Origin: Eupransor demetentiae
GTDB lineage: Bacteria; Bacillota; Bacilli; Lactobacillales; Lactobacillaceae
DNA length: 64,000 nt
Assembly: GCF_963930865.1 (NCBI RefSeq)
Contig: NZ_CAWVOH010000002.1
Span: forward strand, 124,001 to 188,000
Direction of reading: 5' to 3'
In this document: positions 1 to 9,016 of the stretch, one piece after another
Layout of the letters: the number at the start of each line of letters is the position of its first letter
Numbering within the stretch: position 1 is the first letter of the stretch
The notes under the pieces: model-generated
What the model was told of the DNA's origin: nothing
The model's database searches: none
What the model saw: the letters and a program-made list of their open reading frames with translations, nothing else
Position numbers and translations under genes: made by a program

Positions 1-1
1 C

Positions 2-526
2 CGTACGGTTTCAGTCCTCTTCGGCGATGGTGCCGGCGGTGTCTTACTGGAAAAGACGGACGAACCTGTTGGTTTGATTGCTGAAGAATTACAGTCCTAC
101 GGCGAAATGGGTGATGCCATTTTGACGGGCCGTTTTGCCAATAAGAATGCCTTTGCAGGTGAAATTTCACCGCTTGATCCTTACTTCCACCAGGATGGCC
201 GCGCCGTTTATGGATTTGCCACCCGGGAAGTGCCTAAAGTCATGAACAAGGCTTTGGAAAAGGCTGGTTTGACGGCGGACGATGTTGATTTTTATATCGC
301 CCATCAAGCCAACCATCGTATTATCGAGTCAATGGCGAAGAACTTTGGTCAGTCGATGGATAAGTTCCCAACCAATATGGAGGAGTATGGTAATACTTCT
401 GCCGCTTCACCGGCCATTCTGCTTGACGAAATGGTCAAAGCCGGCCAAATTAAGCCCGGCATGAAGGTTGCTTTTGTCGGCTTCGGTGGCGGTTTGGCCA
501 TCGGGGTTCAAATCTGGCAGCTTTAA
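2..526 (+). CDS. fabH: 3-oxoacyl-ACP synthase III (partial, 3' part)
   Basis: FabH condenses acetyl-CoA with malonyl-ACP to start each fatty-acid chain. The gene runs in from the left edge; the open frame is continuous from base 2, so codons before the first internal TTG are also coding. The visible part holds the C-terminal half of the thiolase fold: an FGDGAGGV loop, the catalytic His in IAHQANHR and the catalytic Asn in YGNTSAAS. The active-site Cys lies upstream of the window. It is the first visible gene of an eleven-gene fab/acc operon. An 88-bp gap with a small CGGTG/CACCG stem separates it from acpP. Confidence 0.95.
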   Translation, partial: RTVSVLFGDGAGGVLLEKTDEPVGLIAEELQSYGEMGDAILTGRFANKNAFAGEISPLDPYFHQDGRAVYGFATREVPKVMNKALEKAGLTADDVDFYIAHQANHRIIESMAKNFGQSMDKFPTNMEEYGNTSAASPAILLDEMVKAGQIKPGMKVAFVGFGGGLAIGVQIWQL

Positions 527-614
527 TTAATTAATGGATTTAACTGCGGTGTAGTAGGCTGCACCGTAAAAATCAAACGTATACGTCGTTATCACTATGC
601 ATAGGAGAAATAAA

Positions 615-857
615 ATGACTAACGAAGAAATTTTTAACAAAGTAAAGGACATCTTGGTTGACCAGTTCGACTTGGATGACTCAGAAGTAAAGATGGACAC
701 GAACTTGACTGACGACATCGATGCCGATTCATTGGACTTGTTCGAAGTTTTGAACCGTGTCGAAGATGACTTTGACATCAAGTTGGATGTTGCTGAAGAC
801 ATCAAGACTGTTTCTGACTTGGTAAACAAGATCCAGGAACAAGTTGACAAGAAGTAA
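615..857 (+). CDS. acpP: Acyl carrier protein
   Basis: An acidic 80-residue carrier of growing acyl chains, modified with 4'-phosphopantetheine on Ser39 in the DADSLDL motif. An in-frame start 18 bases upstream exists, but ATG at 615 has the ribosome site AGGAGA about seven bases before it and gives the usual ACP length. It lies between fabH and fabK. A short GCGG/CCGC stem and the octamer CGTACATA follow it at 868-889, resembling the arrangement after accB. Confidence 0.96.
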   Translation: MTNEEIFNKVKDILVDQFDLDDSEVKMDTNLTDDIDADSLDLFEVLNRVEDDFDIKLDVAEDIKTVSDLVNKIQEQVDKK

Positions 858-867
858 TTTGTTTTAA

Positions 868-889
868 GCGGTTTAACGCCGCGTACATA
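868..889 (+). promoter_or_regulatory. Intercistronic stem-loop with CGTACATA, acpP-fabK
   Basis: GCGG (868-871) and CCGC (879-882) form a short stem, followed at once by CGTACATA (882-889) and then the fabK ribosome site. The same octamer follows a stronger hairpin between accB and fabZ. A role in mRNA processing or stability is inference only. Confidence 0.35.
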
Positions 890-906
890 AGAAAGGTAGA
901 AGACTG

Positions 907-1872
907 ATGACTGTTAAAATTGAAAATCCTATTTTTGATAAGTTGGGCCTCAAGTACCCTATCGTTGAAGGTGGTATGACTTGGGCCGGAACAGGTGCTT
1001 TGGCCGCCGCCGTTTCAGAAGCTGGTGGTTTGGGCTTCATCGGAACTGGCTACTGGCATGGCGATGATGTTCGTAAGGAAATTAAGCGTGCAAAGGCTTT
1101 GACTGACAAGCCTTTCGGGGTCAACGTCATGTTGCTTTCGCGTCACATTCGCGAAGTCTTTGACGTCATCATTGAAGAGGGTGTTAAGGTCGTGGCCACT
1201 GGTGCCGGCGATCCATCACCATTCTTGGATGAACTACACGCCGCTGGTATCGTTGTTATGCCAGTTGTCCCATCTGCCTCAATGGCTCGCATGATGGAAC
1301 GTAAGGGTGTCGATGCCGTTATCGCCGAAGGTATGGAATCTGGTGGTCACATTGGCCGTATGACGACCATGGCCTTGATTCCACAGGTTGTTGATGCGGT
1401 TAACATTCCAGTTATCGCTGCTGGTGGAATTGGTGATGGCCGCGGAGTTGCCGCTGCCTTCATGCTTGGTGCTTCGGGCGTGCAAATGGGAACTCGTTTC
1501 TTGACTGCCGCTGAATCTGAAATTCATGAAAACTTCAAGAAGAAGGTCTTGAAGGCCAAGGACATCGATACCATCGTTACTGGTGAGATCACTGGTAACC
1601 GTGCCCGCGTTTTGAAGAACAAGATGGCTAAGGAATTCGTGAAGAACGAAGTTAACGAAATCCAAAAGCCCGCTCCTGACTACGAAACCTTGGAAAAGTT
1701 GGAATCTGGTACTTTGAAGGCTGCCGTTAAGGAAGGCGACAAGGACCACGGTGCCTTCATGGCTGGTCAAATCTCTGGTTTGATTAACGATGAAAAGCCA
1801 GTTAAGGAAATTTTGGCTGACATTTGGGAACAAGCCACTGATTTGATGGGAATTCCGAACACGACGAAGTAA
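907..1872 (+). CDS. fabK: FMN-dependent enoyl-ACP reductase II
   Basis: Performs the last reduction of each elongation cycle (trans-2-enoyl-ACP to acyl-ACP) in species that use FabK rather than FabI. The 321-residue protein has a TIM-barrel flavoprotein layout: N-terminal EGGMTWAG, the SGGHIG motif with the probable catalytic His148, the glycine-rich AAGGIGDGRG phosphate loop and GTRFL near residue 200. Nitronate monooxygenases share this fold, but the position between acpP and fabD supports FabK. ATG at 907 follows a GAAAGG ribosome site. Confidence 0.93.
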   Translation: MTVKIENPIFDKLGLKYPIVEGGMTWAGTGALAAAVSEAGGLGFIGTGYWHGDDVRKEIKRAKALTDKPFGVNVMLLSRHIREVFDVIIEEGVKVVATGAGDPSPFLDELHAAGIVVMPVVPSASMARMMERKGVDAVIAEGMESGGHIGRMTTMALIPQVVDAVNIPVIAAGGIGDGRGVAAAFMLGASGVQMGTRFLTAAESEIHENFKKKVLKAKDIDTIVTGEITGNRARVLKNKMAKEFVKNEVNEIQKPAPDYETLEKLESGTLKAAVKEGDKDHGAFMAGQISGLINDEKPVKEILADIWEQATDLMGIPNTTK

Positions 1873-1886
1873 GAGGAGTTAGTACG

Positions 1887-2828
1887 GTGAAAGTTGGATT
1901 GTTATTTTCTGGGCAGGGTGCTCAGCAAGTAGATATGGGAATGGACCTTTACGATGCGCTTCCTGCCTATAAGGAACGCATTGACCAGGCCTCTCAAGTT
2001 CTGGGTTATGACTTAACAGAAGTTATGACCGACGAAGTAAAGATTAAGCAAACTGAATTTGCTCAACCTGCCATCGTGGCAATGAGCTTGGGCATCTTGG
2101 CTGCGCTTGGGGATGCCTTGCCAAAGCCAACGGCTGCCCTTGGTTTGTCCCTTGGTGAATACAGCGCTTTGACTGCTGCTGGTGCCATGGACTTTGACCA
2201 AGTGATTGCGATTCTGAAGGATCGTGGCCACTACATGCAGGCCGTCGGGGACAAGAATCCCGGTAAGATGGTCGCTGTCATGGGTGATGACCAGGACTTA
2301 ATCGTTCGGGTCTTTAAGGAATGCCAGGACAAAGGTTTGCAGGTTTGGCCCGCCAACTTTAACACCTTTTCACAACTCGTTATCGGTGGGGTAACCGCCG
2401 ATGTGGAAGAAGCTGTCGGCGAATTGCTCGCCGCAGGTATCAAGCGGACAATCGATTTGCCCGTTACTGGTGCCTTCCACACCCCCCTCTTGAATGAAGC
2501 TGCCGAGCAACTAGGCAGCCGCTTATCAAGTGAAAAGTTCAACAATTTGGACTATCTTGTTTACTCAAACACGACTGCAAAGCCATTTGAGAGCCAAGAA
2601 ATTAAAGAAGTTTTGACCAAGCAAATTGTTTCGCCAACCTATTTCGCGCAGGACTTGCAACAAATGGTTGATGCTGGTGTCGATACTTTGATCGAAATCG
2701 GTCCGGGTAAGACCTTGACGAAGTTCGCCAAGAAGATTGCCCCTAAGGAAATCGAACGATTGAACATCGGTGACTTGACTAGCTTTGAAGAAACAAAAGC
2801 CTTCCTAGAAGACGCTGCGAAAGGATAA
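1887..2828 (+). CDS. fabD: Malonyl-CoA:ACP transacylase
   Basis: Moves malonyl groups from CoA to ACP for chain elongation. The 313-residue protein begins with the family signature LFSGQGAQ and carries the nucleophile Ser88 in GLSLGEY (the common form is GHSLGE) and a later GAFHTPLL segment with the catalytic His. Start is GTG at 1887, eight bases after GAGGAG, and gives the expected N-terminus. The stop lies three bases before fabG, suggesting translational coupling. Confidence 0.95.
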   Translation: MKVGLLFSGQGAQQVDMGMDLYDALPAYKERIDQASQVLGYDLTEVMTDEVKIKQTEFAQPAIVAMSLGILAALGDALPKPTAALGLSLGEYSALTAAGAMDFDQVIAILKDRGHYMQAVGDKNPGKMVAVMGDDQDLIVRVFKECQDKGLQVWPANFNTFSQLVIGGVTADVEEAVGELLAAGIKRTIDLPVTGAFHTPLLNEAAEQLGSRLSSEKFNNLDYLVYSNTTAKPFESQEIKEVLTKQIVSPTYFAQDLQQMVDAGVDTLIEIGPGKTLTKFAKKIAPKEIERLNIGDLTSFEETKAFLEDAAKG

Positions 2829-2831
2829 TAC

Positions 2832-3560
2832 ATGGATTTTAGCAAGCAAACCGTAATGGTAACTGGCTCATCACGTGGAATTGGTTTAGCTATTGCCCAC
2901 GCCTTTGATGATTTGGGTGCCCGCCTCGTGCTACACGCCCGCTCAGCAATTAAGCCCGAAGTGGTTGCTTCATTTAAGCAGGAACCTTTGACTTTGCAAT
3001 TTGACATTGCTGATGCACAAGCGGCCGAAGCGGCCCTCAAGGACCTCTACAAGCAAGAAGGTTTTGAAGGGATCGACGTTTTGGTTAACAACGCCGGGAT
3101 TACGAAGGATCAAATCGCCATCGGGATGAAGCCGGAAGACTTCGCCGCCGTGGTGAACACGAACTTGAACGGGACCTTTAACGTTACGCAACCTGTTTTC
3201 AAGAAGATGCTCCGTCAAAAGCACGGGGCTATCATCAACATGTCATCGGTCATCGGTGAAATGGGAAACATTGGTCAGGTTAACTATGCAGCTTCTAAGG
3301 CTGGTTTGTTCGGTTTGACCAAGACCTTGGCCAAAGAAGGTGCTCGCAAGAACATCCGCGTAAACGCCATCGCGCCTGGAATGATTGTTTCGGACATGAC
3401 CGATGCCTTGAGCGACGAAGTGAAGGATAACATCTTGAAGAGTGTTCCGCTTAAGCGTTTTGGAAAGCCGGAAGATGTAGCCAACGTGGCAGTTTTCTTG
3501 GCCCAGAACGATTATATTACTGGTCAAACCATCACCATTGATGGCGGTTTGCACATTTAA
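2832..3560 (+). CDS. fabG: 3-oxoacyl-ACP reductase
   Basis: NADPH-dependent short-chain dehydrogenase that reduces 3-oxoacyl-ACP. The 242-residue protein shows the Rossmann loop TGSSRGIG near residue 11, the NNAG motif, the catalytic Ser in INMSSVIG, YAASKAG with catalytic Tyr and Lys, and the C-terminal TGQTITIDGG typical of FabG. Its ribosome site AAAGGA overlaps the end of fabD. Confidence 0.95.
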   Translation: MDFSKQTVMVTGSSRGIGLAIAHAFDDLGARLVLHARSAIKPEVVASFKQEPLTLQFDIADAQAAEAALKDLYKQEGFEGIDVLVNNAGITKDQIAIGMKPEDFAAVVNTNLNGTFNVTQPVFKKMLRQKHGAIINMSSVIGEMGNIGQVNYAASKAGLFGLTKTLAKEGARKNIRVNAIAPGMIVSDMTDALSDEVKDNILKSVPLKRFGKPEDVANVAVFLAQNDYITGQTITIDGGLHI

Positions 3561-3581
3561 GCAGATAGTAGAAAGGAAGTA

Positions 3582-4844
3582 ATGATGACACGCGTTGTAA
3601 TTACTGGAATGGGTGCAATTGCACCGAACGGAAATGATACCAAGGCTTTCTTGGATGCAATTTTTGACAGCAAGATTGGCATTAAGCCAATCACGAAGTT
3701 TGATGCCAGCGAAACTGGTATCACGGTTGCCGGACAGGTTGATGGTTTCGACCCAGCCGAACGTGTTGGTAAGCGTGACGCCCGTAAGTTGGATTTGTTC
3801 TCACAGTACGCCATCGACGCAGCTACTCAAGCCATGGAACAAGCTGGTTTGATGCCTGAAGAAGGTTCTGACGAAAAGTCAAAGGTTAAGAACCCCAACC
3901 GTTTCGGCGTTATCTTGGGTAACGGTATCGGTGGTTTGACCACGATGCAAGAACAAATCATCAAGATGCACGACAAGGGACCACAACGTGTGTCACCACT
4001 TTTCGTTCCTGAAGCTATCCCAAACATGGTTTCTGGAAACGTTTCATTGCGTTTCGGTGCTAAGGGTACCAACATGACCATCGTTACGGCCTGTGCTTCA
4101 GCTACTAACGCAATTGGGGAAGCCTTCTGGCGAATCGAATCTGGTAAGGAAGATGTTGTTTTGACTGGTGGTTCTGAAGCCGCAGTTAACGAAATCGGAA
4201 TTGCCGGTTTCGCCGCTTTGACTGCTTTGTCAAAGGAAACTGATCCTAAGCAAGCTTCAAAGCCTTTCGACAAGAACCGTCACGGTTTCGTCTTGGGTGA
4301 AGGTTCAGGACTCTTGGTGATGGAATCATTGGAACACGCCCAAGCGCGTGGGGCCAAGATTTTGGCTGAAATCGTAGGTTACGGTGCAACTGCCGATGCT
4401 TACCACATGACTTCGCCAGCTCCTACTGGTGAAGGAGTTATCCGCGCCTTCGAAGAAGCTTTGGAAGATGCTGACCTTAAGCCAGAACAGATTTCATACA
4501 TCAACGCCCACGGAACTGCTACTGGAGCCAACGATTCAGGTGAAGCAGAAGCGATTGCCAAGGTCTTTGGCGAAAACTCCGTGCTGGTTTCATCAACCAA
4601 GGGTATGACTGGTCACTTGCTTGGTGCCGCTGGTGCCATTGAAGCCGTTGCTTCAGTTGGGGCAATCGACCGCGGTCAGTTGCCAGTTAACGTTGGTTTT
4701 GACGAACCTGACGAACACACGAAGAAGGTAAACTTGGTTAACGATAGCAACAAGAACCAAGCACCAGAATACGTTATGAGCGCCAACTACGGTTTCGGTG
4801 GTCACAACGCCGCAATTATCTTTAAGAAATGGGATGGAGAATAA
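3582..4844 (+). CDS. fabF: 3-oxoacyl-ACP synthase II
   Basis: Elongating beta-ketoacyl-ACP synthase. The 420-residue protein has the nucleophile Cys171 in VTACASATNA, the first catalytic His in NAHGTATGANDS, the Lys and second His in STKGMTGHLLGAAG, and the C-terminal NYGFGGHNA. Two adjacent ATG codons (3582 and 3585) follow GAAAGGA; the start is uncertain by one codon. FabK-type LAB often use a single FabF for all elongation; no fabB or fabA is visible here. Confidence 0.95.
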   Translation: MMTRVVITGMGAIAPNGNDTKAFLDAIFDSKIGIKPITKFDASETGITVAGQVDGFDPAERVGKRDARKLDLFSQYAIDAATQAMEQAGLMPEEGSDEKSKVKNPNRFGVILGNGIGGLTTMQEQIIKMHDKGPQRVSPLFVPEAIPNMVSGNVSLRFGAKGTNMTIVTACASATNAIGEAFWRIESGKEDVVLTGGSEAAVNEIGIAGFAALTALSKETDPKQASKPFDKNRHGFVLGEGSGLLVMESLEHAQARGAKILAEIVGYGATADAYHMTSPAPTGEGVIRAFEEALEDADLKPEQISYINAHGTATGANDSGEAEAIAKVFGENSVLVSSTKGMTGHLLGAAGAIEAVASVGAIDRGQLPVNVGFDEPDEHTKKVNLVNDSNKNQAPEYVMSANYGFGGHNAAIIFKKWDGE

Positions 4845-4850
4845 TCAACA

Positions 4851-5378
4851 ATGGATTTGAATATCAATGAAATTCGCGAATTAATGGCAGATCTTGAAAA
4901 GAGCACCCTTCGGGACGTTGCCATTCAAGATGGAGAATTTTCTTTACATCTTTCCAAGAATGAAAACACTGCTGCGCCAGCACCAGTAGCCGCTGCCCCT
5001 GCAGCTGCCGCTCCTTCTGCTGCGCCAGCACCAGTAGCCGCTGCCCCTGCAGCTGCCGCTCCTTCTGCTGCGCCAGTAGCTCCTGCAGCCAACACCGCTG
5101 CACCAGCAGCACCTGCTGCTAAGCCAGCCGCAGCCGCCGGTGTTGAAATCAAGGCCCCAATGGTCGGTACAGTTTACTTGCAACCCAAGCCAGATCAACC
5201 CAACTTCAAGAATGTTGGTGACCCGGTCAAGAAGGGTGAAACTGTGGCCATCATTGAAGCTATGAAGTTGATGACTGAAATTAAGTCAGATGTTACTGGA
5301 ACCATTGCTGAAATTTTGGTTTCAAACGAAGAAGTGGTCGACTTTGACAAGCCACTTTACCGTGTAACGACTGATTAA
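4851..5378 (+). CDS. accB: Biotin carboxyl carrier protein of acetyl-CoA carboxylase
   Basis: Carries biotin between biotin carboxylase and carboxyltransferase. The 175-residue protein has an N-terminal helical segment, an Ala/Pro-rich mobile linker (about residues 40-97) and a biotinyl domain with EAMKLM, where Lys139 is the biotinylation site. The linker contains a perfect 48-bp tandem duplication (4971-5066), so its length may vary between strains. It is followed by a GNRA-loop hairpin before fabZ. Confidence 0.95.
   Translation: MDLNINEIRELMADLEKSTLRDVAIQDGEFSLHLSKNENTAAPAPVAAAPAAAAPSAAPAPVAAAPAAAAPSAAPVAPAANTAAPAAPAAKPAAAAGVEIKAPMVGTVYLQPKPDQPNFKNVGDPVKKGETVAIIEAMKLMTEIKSDVTGTIAEILVSNEEVVDFDKPLYRVTTD
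4971..5066 (+). repeat. 48-bp perfect tandem repeat (x2) in accB linker
   Basis: Bases 4971-5018 are repeated exactly at 5019-5066, and the first ten bases recur at 5067-5076. Each unit encodes 16 Ala/Pro/Val/Ser residues of the biotin-carrier linker. The reading frame is kept. Strand slippage is the likely origin. Confidence 0.95.
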
Positions 5379-5382
5379 TACC

Positions 5383-5409
5383 ATGTTTGGCGCAAGCCAA
5401 ACGTACATA
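5383..5409 (+). promoter_or_regulatory. GNRA-loop hairpin with CGTACATA between accB and fabZ
   Basis: A seven-base perfect stem GTTTGGC (5385-5391) / GCCAAAC (5396-5402) encloses the tetraloop GCAA, extended by an A-T and a G-T pair. CGTACATA follows at 5402-5409, as after the acpP hairpin. There is no T-run, so it is not an ordinary terminator; an RNA processing or stability element inside the operon is inferred. Confidence 0.6.
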
Positions 5410-5428
5410 CCAAAAAGGAGAAACTGCA

Positions 5429-5860
5429 ATGAGTGTGTATAACAGCCAAGAAATTCAGGAAATTTTGCCCCACCGCTACCCAATGTTAATGTTGGATACG
5501 GTTGAAGAATTGGTTCCCGGTGAACGCTGCGTGGCCATCAAGAATATCTCAATTAACGAAGAGATTTTCCAGGGACATTTCCCAGGTAACCCAACTTTCC
5601 CAGGAGCTTTGACCGTTGAAGCTTTGGCCCAAGCTGGTGCCGTTGCTTTGCTTTCAATGCCTGAATTCAAGGGTAAGACCGCTTATTTCGGTGGCATTAA
5701 GAAGGCCCGTTACCGCAAGATGGTTCGCCCCGGCGACCAATTGAAGCTTGAAGTAACTTTGGATCGTTTGCGTGGCCCTGTCGGAAGCGGTAAGGGAATC
5801 GCATGGGTAAATGGTAAAAAAGCAACCACGGCCGAATTGACCTTTATTGTTGGAGACTAA
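5429..5860 (+). CDS. fabZ: 3-hydroxyacyl-ACP dehydratase
   Basis: Hot-dog-fold dehydratase that forms trans-2-enoyl-ACP. ATG at 5429 is preferred over an upstream in-frame start because AAAAAGGAG lies just before it and the 143-residue product matches FabZ. The LPHRYPMLMLD motif, catalytic His50 in GHFPGNP and Glu64 in TVEALAQ are all present. It sits between accB and accC. Confidence 0.95.
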   Translation: MSVYNSQEIQEILPHRYPMLMLDTVEELVPGERCVAIKNISINEEIFQGHFPGNPTFPGALTVEALAQAGAVALLSMPEFKGKTAYFGGIKKARYRKMVRPGDQLKLEVTLDRLRGPVGSGKGIAWVNGKKATTAELTFIVGD

Positions 5861-5867
5861 ATCAAAA

Positions 5868-7256
5868 ATGTTTAAAAAAGTATTGGTAGCAAACCGTGGT
5901 GAAATCGCCGTGCGCATTATCCGTTCCTTGAAGGAAATGGGAATTGCCACTGTTGCGATTTACTCGACGGCTGATAAGGACAGTCTACATGTGTCGATTG
6001 CCGACGAAGCCATCTGTGTGGGTGGCCCCAAACCAACTGATTCTTATTTGAATATGAAAAACGTGCTTTCTGCCGCCCTTTTGACCGGGGCAGAAGCCAT
6101 TCACCCGGGTTATGGATTCCTTTCCGAAAACTCACTCTTTGCTGACATGGTCGGTGAAGTGGGCATTAAGTGGATTGGGCCTCGTCCCGAAACCATCGAT
6201 TTGATGGGAAACAAGGAACACGCCCGCGAGGAAATGCGTAAGGCCAATGTGCCGGTTATCCCCGGTTCTGAAGGCTACATCCACAGTGCTGACGAAGCCA
6301 AGAAGGTCGCTGATGAAATCGGGTACCCAATCTTGTTGAAGGCCGCTTCTGGTGGTGGAGGCCGAGGCATGCGTTTCGTCTTTACTCCGGATGAATTGGC
6401 TGACAAGTTCGACAATGCGCAGAGTGAAGCGCGCATCGCCTACGGCGACGAACACATGTATGTCGAAAAGGTCATGACCCACGTTCGCCACATCGAAATG
6501 CAGGTTTTGCGTGATCAAGCCGGACACGTTCTTTGTTTGCCAGAACGTAACTGTTCTTTGCAGCGTCGTAACCAAAAGGTGATGGAAGAATCTCCTGCCG
6601 CTTCGGTTACGCCGGAAATGCGTGAAGAATTGATGGACATCGTGACCAAGGCCGTCAATGCCATCGATTACGAAAACACTGGAACCATCGAATTCTTGCA
6701 GGACCAAGAAGGTAAGTTCTACTTCATGGAAATGAATACTCGTTTGCAGGTGGAACATACGGTTACTGAAATGGTCACTGGTTTGGACTTGGTCCGCTTG
6801 CAGGTCATGGTTGCCGCTGGTGAAGACTTGCCTCTTGCCCAAAAGGACATGAAGATGATGGGACACGCCGTTGAAATGCGTGTTAACGCTGAAAAGACGG
6901 AAATGAACTTCGCCCCATCAGCTGGTAAGGTCGACTTCGTTTACCTACCAATCGGTGGGCCTGGCGTGCGTATTGATTCAGCTCTCTACTCGGGTGATAC
7001 AATCCAGCCATTCTACGATTCAATGATTGCCAAGTTGGTGGCCCACGACGAAACTCGTCGCGAAGCCTTGACCAAGTTGGAACGCATGGTTGATGAAACC
7101 CAAGTCGTTGGTGTTTCAACGAGTCAACCATTCCAGAAGGCGCTTTTGTTGGACGAAAACGTCCTCAATGACCGCTTTGATACGAAGTACTTGGAAGATA
7201 ATTTCTTGCCCCGCTGGGAAAAGGAAATCTCTGAGGACGCTGAACAAGCTGATTAA
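5868..7256 (+). CDS. accC: Biotin carboxylase subunit of acetyl-CoA carboxylase
   Basis: ATP-grasp enzyme that carboxylates biotin on AccB. The 462-residue protein opens with VLVANRGEIAVRI, has the ATP-binding loop KAASGGGGRGMR near residue 160, and the EMNTRLQVEHTVTE metal/bicarbonate segment near residue 290. The start at 5868 lies seven bases after the fabZ stop, so coupling is likely. Length is typical. Confidence 0.96.
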   Translation: MFKKVLVANRGEIAVRIIRSLKEMGIATVAIYSTADKDSLHVSIADEAICVGGPKPTDSYLNMKNVLSAALLTGAEAIHPGYGFLSENSLFADMVGEVGIKWIGPRPETIDLMGNKEHAREEMRKANVPVIPGSEGYIHSADEAKKVADEIGYPILLKAASGGGGRGMRFVFTPDELADKFDNAQSEARIAYGDEHMYVEKVMTHVRHIEMQVLRDQAGHVLCLPERNCSLQRRNQKVMEESPAASVTPEMREELMDIVTKAVNAIDYENTGTIEFLQDQEGKFYFMEMNTRLQVEHTVTEMVTGLDLVRLQVMVAAGEDLPLAQKDMKMMGHAVEMRVNAEKTEMNFAPSAGKVDFVYLPIGGPGVRIDSALYSGDTIQPFYDSMIAKLVAHDETRREALTKLERMVDETQVVGVSTSQPFQKALLLDENVLNDRFDTKYLEDNFLPRWEKEISEDAEQAD

Positions 7257-7277
7257 GAAGTTTAATGAGGGGAGACG

Positions 7278-8147
7278 GTGCGCCTAGTCGTACCAAGACT
7301 GATGAACTTATTTGAATCAAATGAACACCACGATACATCCCGAATTAAGGTTGACCACAAGGTGAAGGATCAGATTCCTGACGGACTCTTCCTGGCCTGC
7401 CCATACTGTGGTGCCCAAATGTACAAAAAGCAATTGGGACCTTACCGGGTTTGTGCCAACTGTAACTACGGTTTCCGTTTGCAAGCTCGCGAACGTTTGG
7501 AACTCTTAACGGACGAATTCGAAGAATTCGACGCTGATGTGACCATGGAAGATCCTGATTTTCCTGGCTACGCCGACAAGTTAAGCCGTGCTAAGAAGCA
7601 AACTGGCATGGGTGAATCTGTATTGACAGGTAAGGCCAAGATTGAAGGACAGGAAGCTGACCTTGGAATCATGGATTCTTACTTCATGATGGGCTCGCTA
7701 GGTTCTAAGACCGGGGAAAAGATTACCCGCCTCTTCGAACACGCTACGGCTAACCGCTTGCCGGTCATTCTTTTCACTGCATCGGGTGGTGCGCGAATGC
7801 AGGAAGGCATTAACTCCTTGATGCAAATGGCCAAGATTTCTGGGGCCATTGCGACCCATCAAGAAGCTGGTTTGCTCTACCTTGTGGTTTTGACCGATCC
7901 AACGACCGGTGGTGTGACCGCATCATTTGCCATGGATGGCGACATTACTTTGGCCGAACCACATGCCTTGATTGGTTTCGCGGGTGCCCGCGTTATCGAA
8001 TCAACTATTCACGAAAAGCTGCCAAAGGACTTCCAGCGAGCTGAAACGCTTTTGGAACACGGCTTTGTGGATAAAGTTGTACCTCGCCAGAACTTAACCA
8101 CATTGCTCGGTAAGATTTTGGCAATGCACAAGGTAGGGGAGGACTGA
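7278..8147 (+). CDS. accD: Acetyl-CoA carboxylase carboxyltransferase beta subunit
   Basis: Forms the carboxyltransferase with AccA and transfers CO2 from carboxybiotin to acetyl-CoA. A four-Cys zinc ribbon (CPYCGAQ ... CANCNYGF) is at the N-terminus, followed by a crotonase-like core with FTASGGARMQEG and TTGGVTASFAMDGD. GTG at 7278 is placed seven bases after GAGG; ATG at 7302 is an alternative that removes eight residues. The stop is one base before accA. Confidence 0.93.
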   Translation: MRLVVPRLMNLFESNEHHDTSRIKVDHKVKDQIPDGLFLACPYCGAQMYKKQLGPYRVCANCNYGFRLQARERLELLTDEFEEFDADVTMEDPDFPGYADKLSRAKKQTGMGESVLTGKAKIEGQEADLGIMDSYFMMGSLGSKTGEKITRLFEHATANRLPVILFTASGGARMQEGINSLMQMAKISGAIATHQEAGLLYLVVLTDPTTGGVTASFAMDGDITLAEPHALIGFAGARVIESTIHEKLPKDFQRAETLLEHGFVDKVVPRQNLTTLLGKILAMHKVGED

Positions 8148-8148
8148 G

Positions 8149-8946
8149 ATGGCTTTATTCGAAAATTTGTTTAAGCGTGATGTTGCTCCTGCCGAAATCG
8201 TAAAGCGCTCTCGTGAAGACCGCTTTATGGCCCGTGAATTGATTGATGGTCTTTTCGAAGACTTCATCGAATTTCACGGTGACCGCCAAGGTGGTGGGGA
8301 TGATAGCTCCGTTATTGGTGGTATCGCGACCTTGAATGGCAAGCCGGTGACGGTCATTGCCATTGATAAGGGAACGGACATCAACGATAAGATCTCTAAG
8401 CGTAACGGTTCACCCCAGCCTTGGGGTTACCGTAAGGCGCAACGTTTGATGGAACAGGCTGGTAAGTTTGGCCGTCCAATTATCACTTTCATCAACACGC
8501 CAGGAGCCTTTCCTGGAAAAGACGCCGAAGCCTTTAACCAAGGGGAAGCGATTGCACAGTCCATCCTGACTTCAATGAAGTTGCCAGTTCCAATTTTTGC
8601 CATCATCTATGGTGAAGGCGGTTCTGGTGGTGCTTTGGCCTTGGCAACAGCCGACCAAGTTTGGATGTTTGAAAACGCTACTTATTCAATCCTTTCACCC
8701 GAAGGTTTTGCCTCGATTTTGTGGAAAGATTCCAAGCGTTCCGACGAAGCAGCCGGCATCATGGGCATCACCCCATCTGACCTGCTGGATAAGCACATTA
8801 TTGATCATGTTATTGCGGAAAATCGCCATCATGCCAAGGTTTTTGCCGGTATGAAGGAAAAGTTGAGCAAGGACATCGCCGAACTAGAAGAATTGTCTGG
8901 CGACGAATTGATTGCCCAACGCCGTGCGCGTTACCGTGCTTTTTAA
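8149..8946 (+). CDS. accA: Acetyl-CoA carboxylase carboxyltransferase alpha subunit
   Basis: Partner of AccD in malonyl-CoA synthesis. At 265 residues it is the short LAB form, lacking much of the N-terminal extension of enterobacterial AccA. It shows the crotonase-type core with FINTPGAFPGKDAE, GEGGSGGALALA and SILSPEGFASILWKD. It is the last gene of the fab/acc operon and is followed by a strong terminator. Confidence 0.95.
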   Translation: MALFENLFKRDVAPAEIVKRSREDRFMARELIDGLFEDFIEFHGDRQGGGDDSSVIGGIATLNGKPVTVIAIDKGTDINDKISKRNGSPQPWGYRKAQRLMEQAGKFGRPIITFINTPGAFPGKDAEAFNQGEAIAQSILTSMKLPVPIFAIIYGEGGSGGALALATADQVWMFENATYSILSPEGFASILWKDSKRSDEAAGIMGITPSDLLDKHIIDHVIAENRHHAKVFAGMKEKLSKDIAELEELSGDELIAQRRARYRAF

Positions 8947-8982
8947 AAAGAAATGTAGGATTTGCCTATATTTCTTTTTTTG
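8946..8982 (+). terminator. Terminator of the fab/acc operon
   Basis: AAAGAAATGTAGG and CCTATATTTCTTT form a 13-base stem with one wobble pair around the loop ATTTG, followed by a T-run. Confidence 0.88.
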
Positions 8983-9016
8983 TTTGGCATAAAATGACTG
9001 TATTGTGAGGTAAAGG

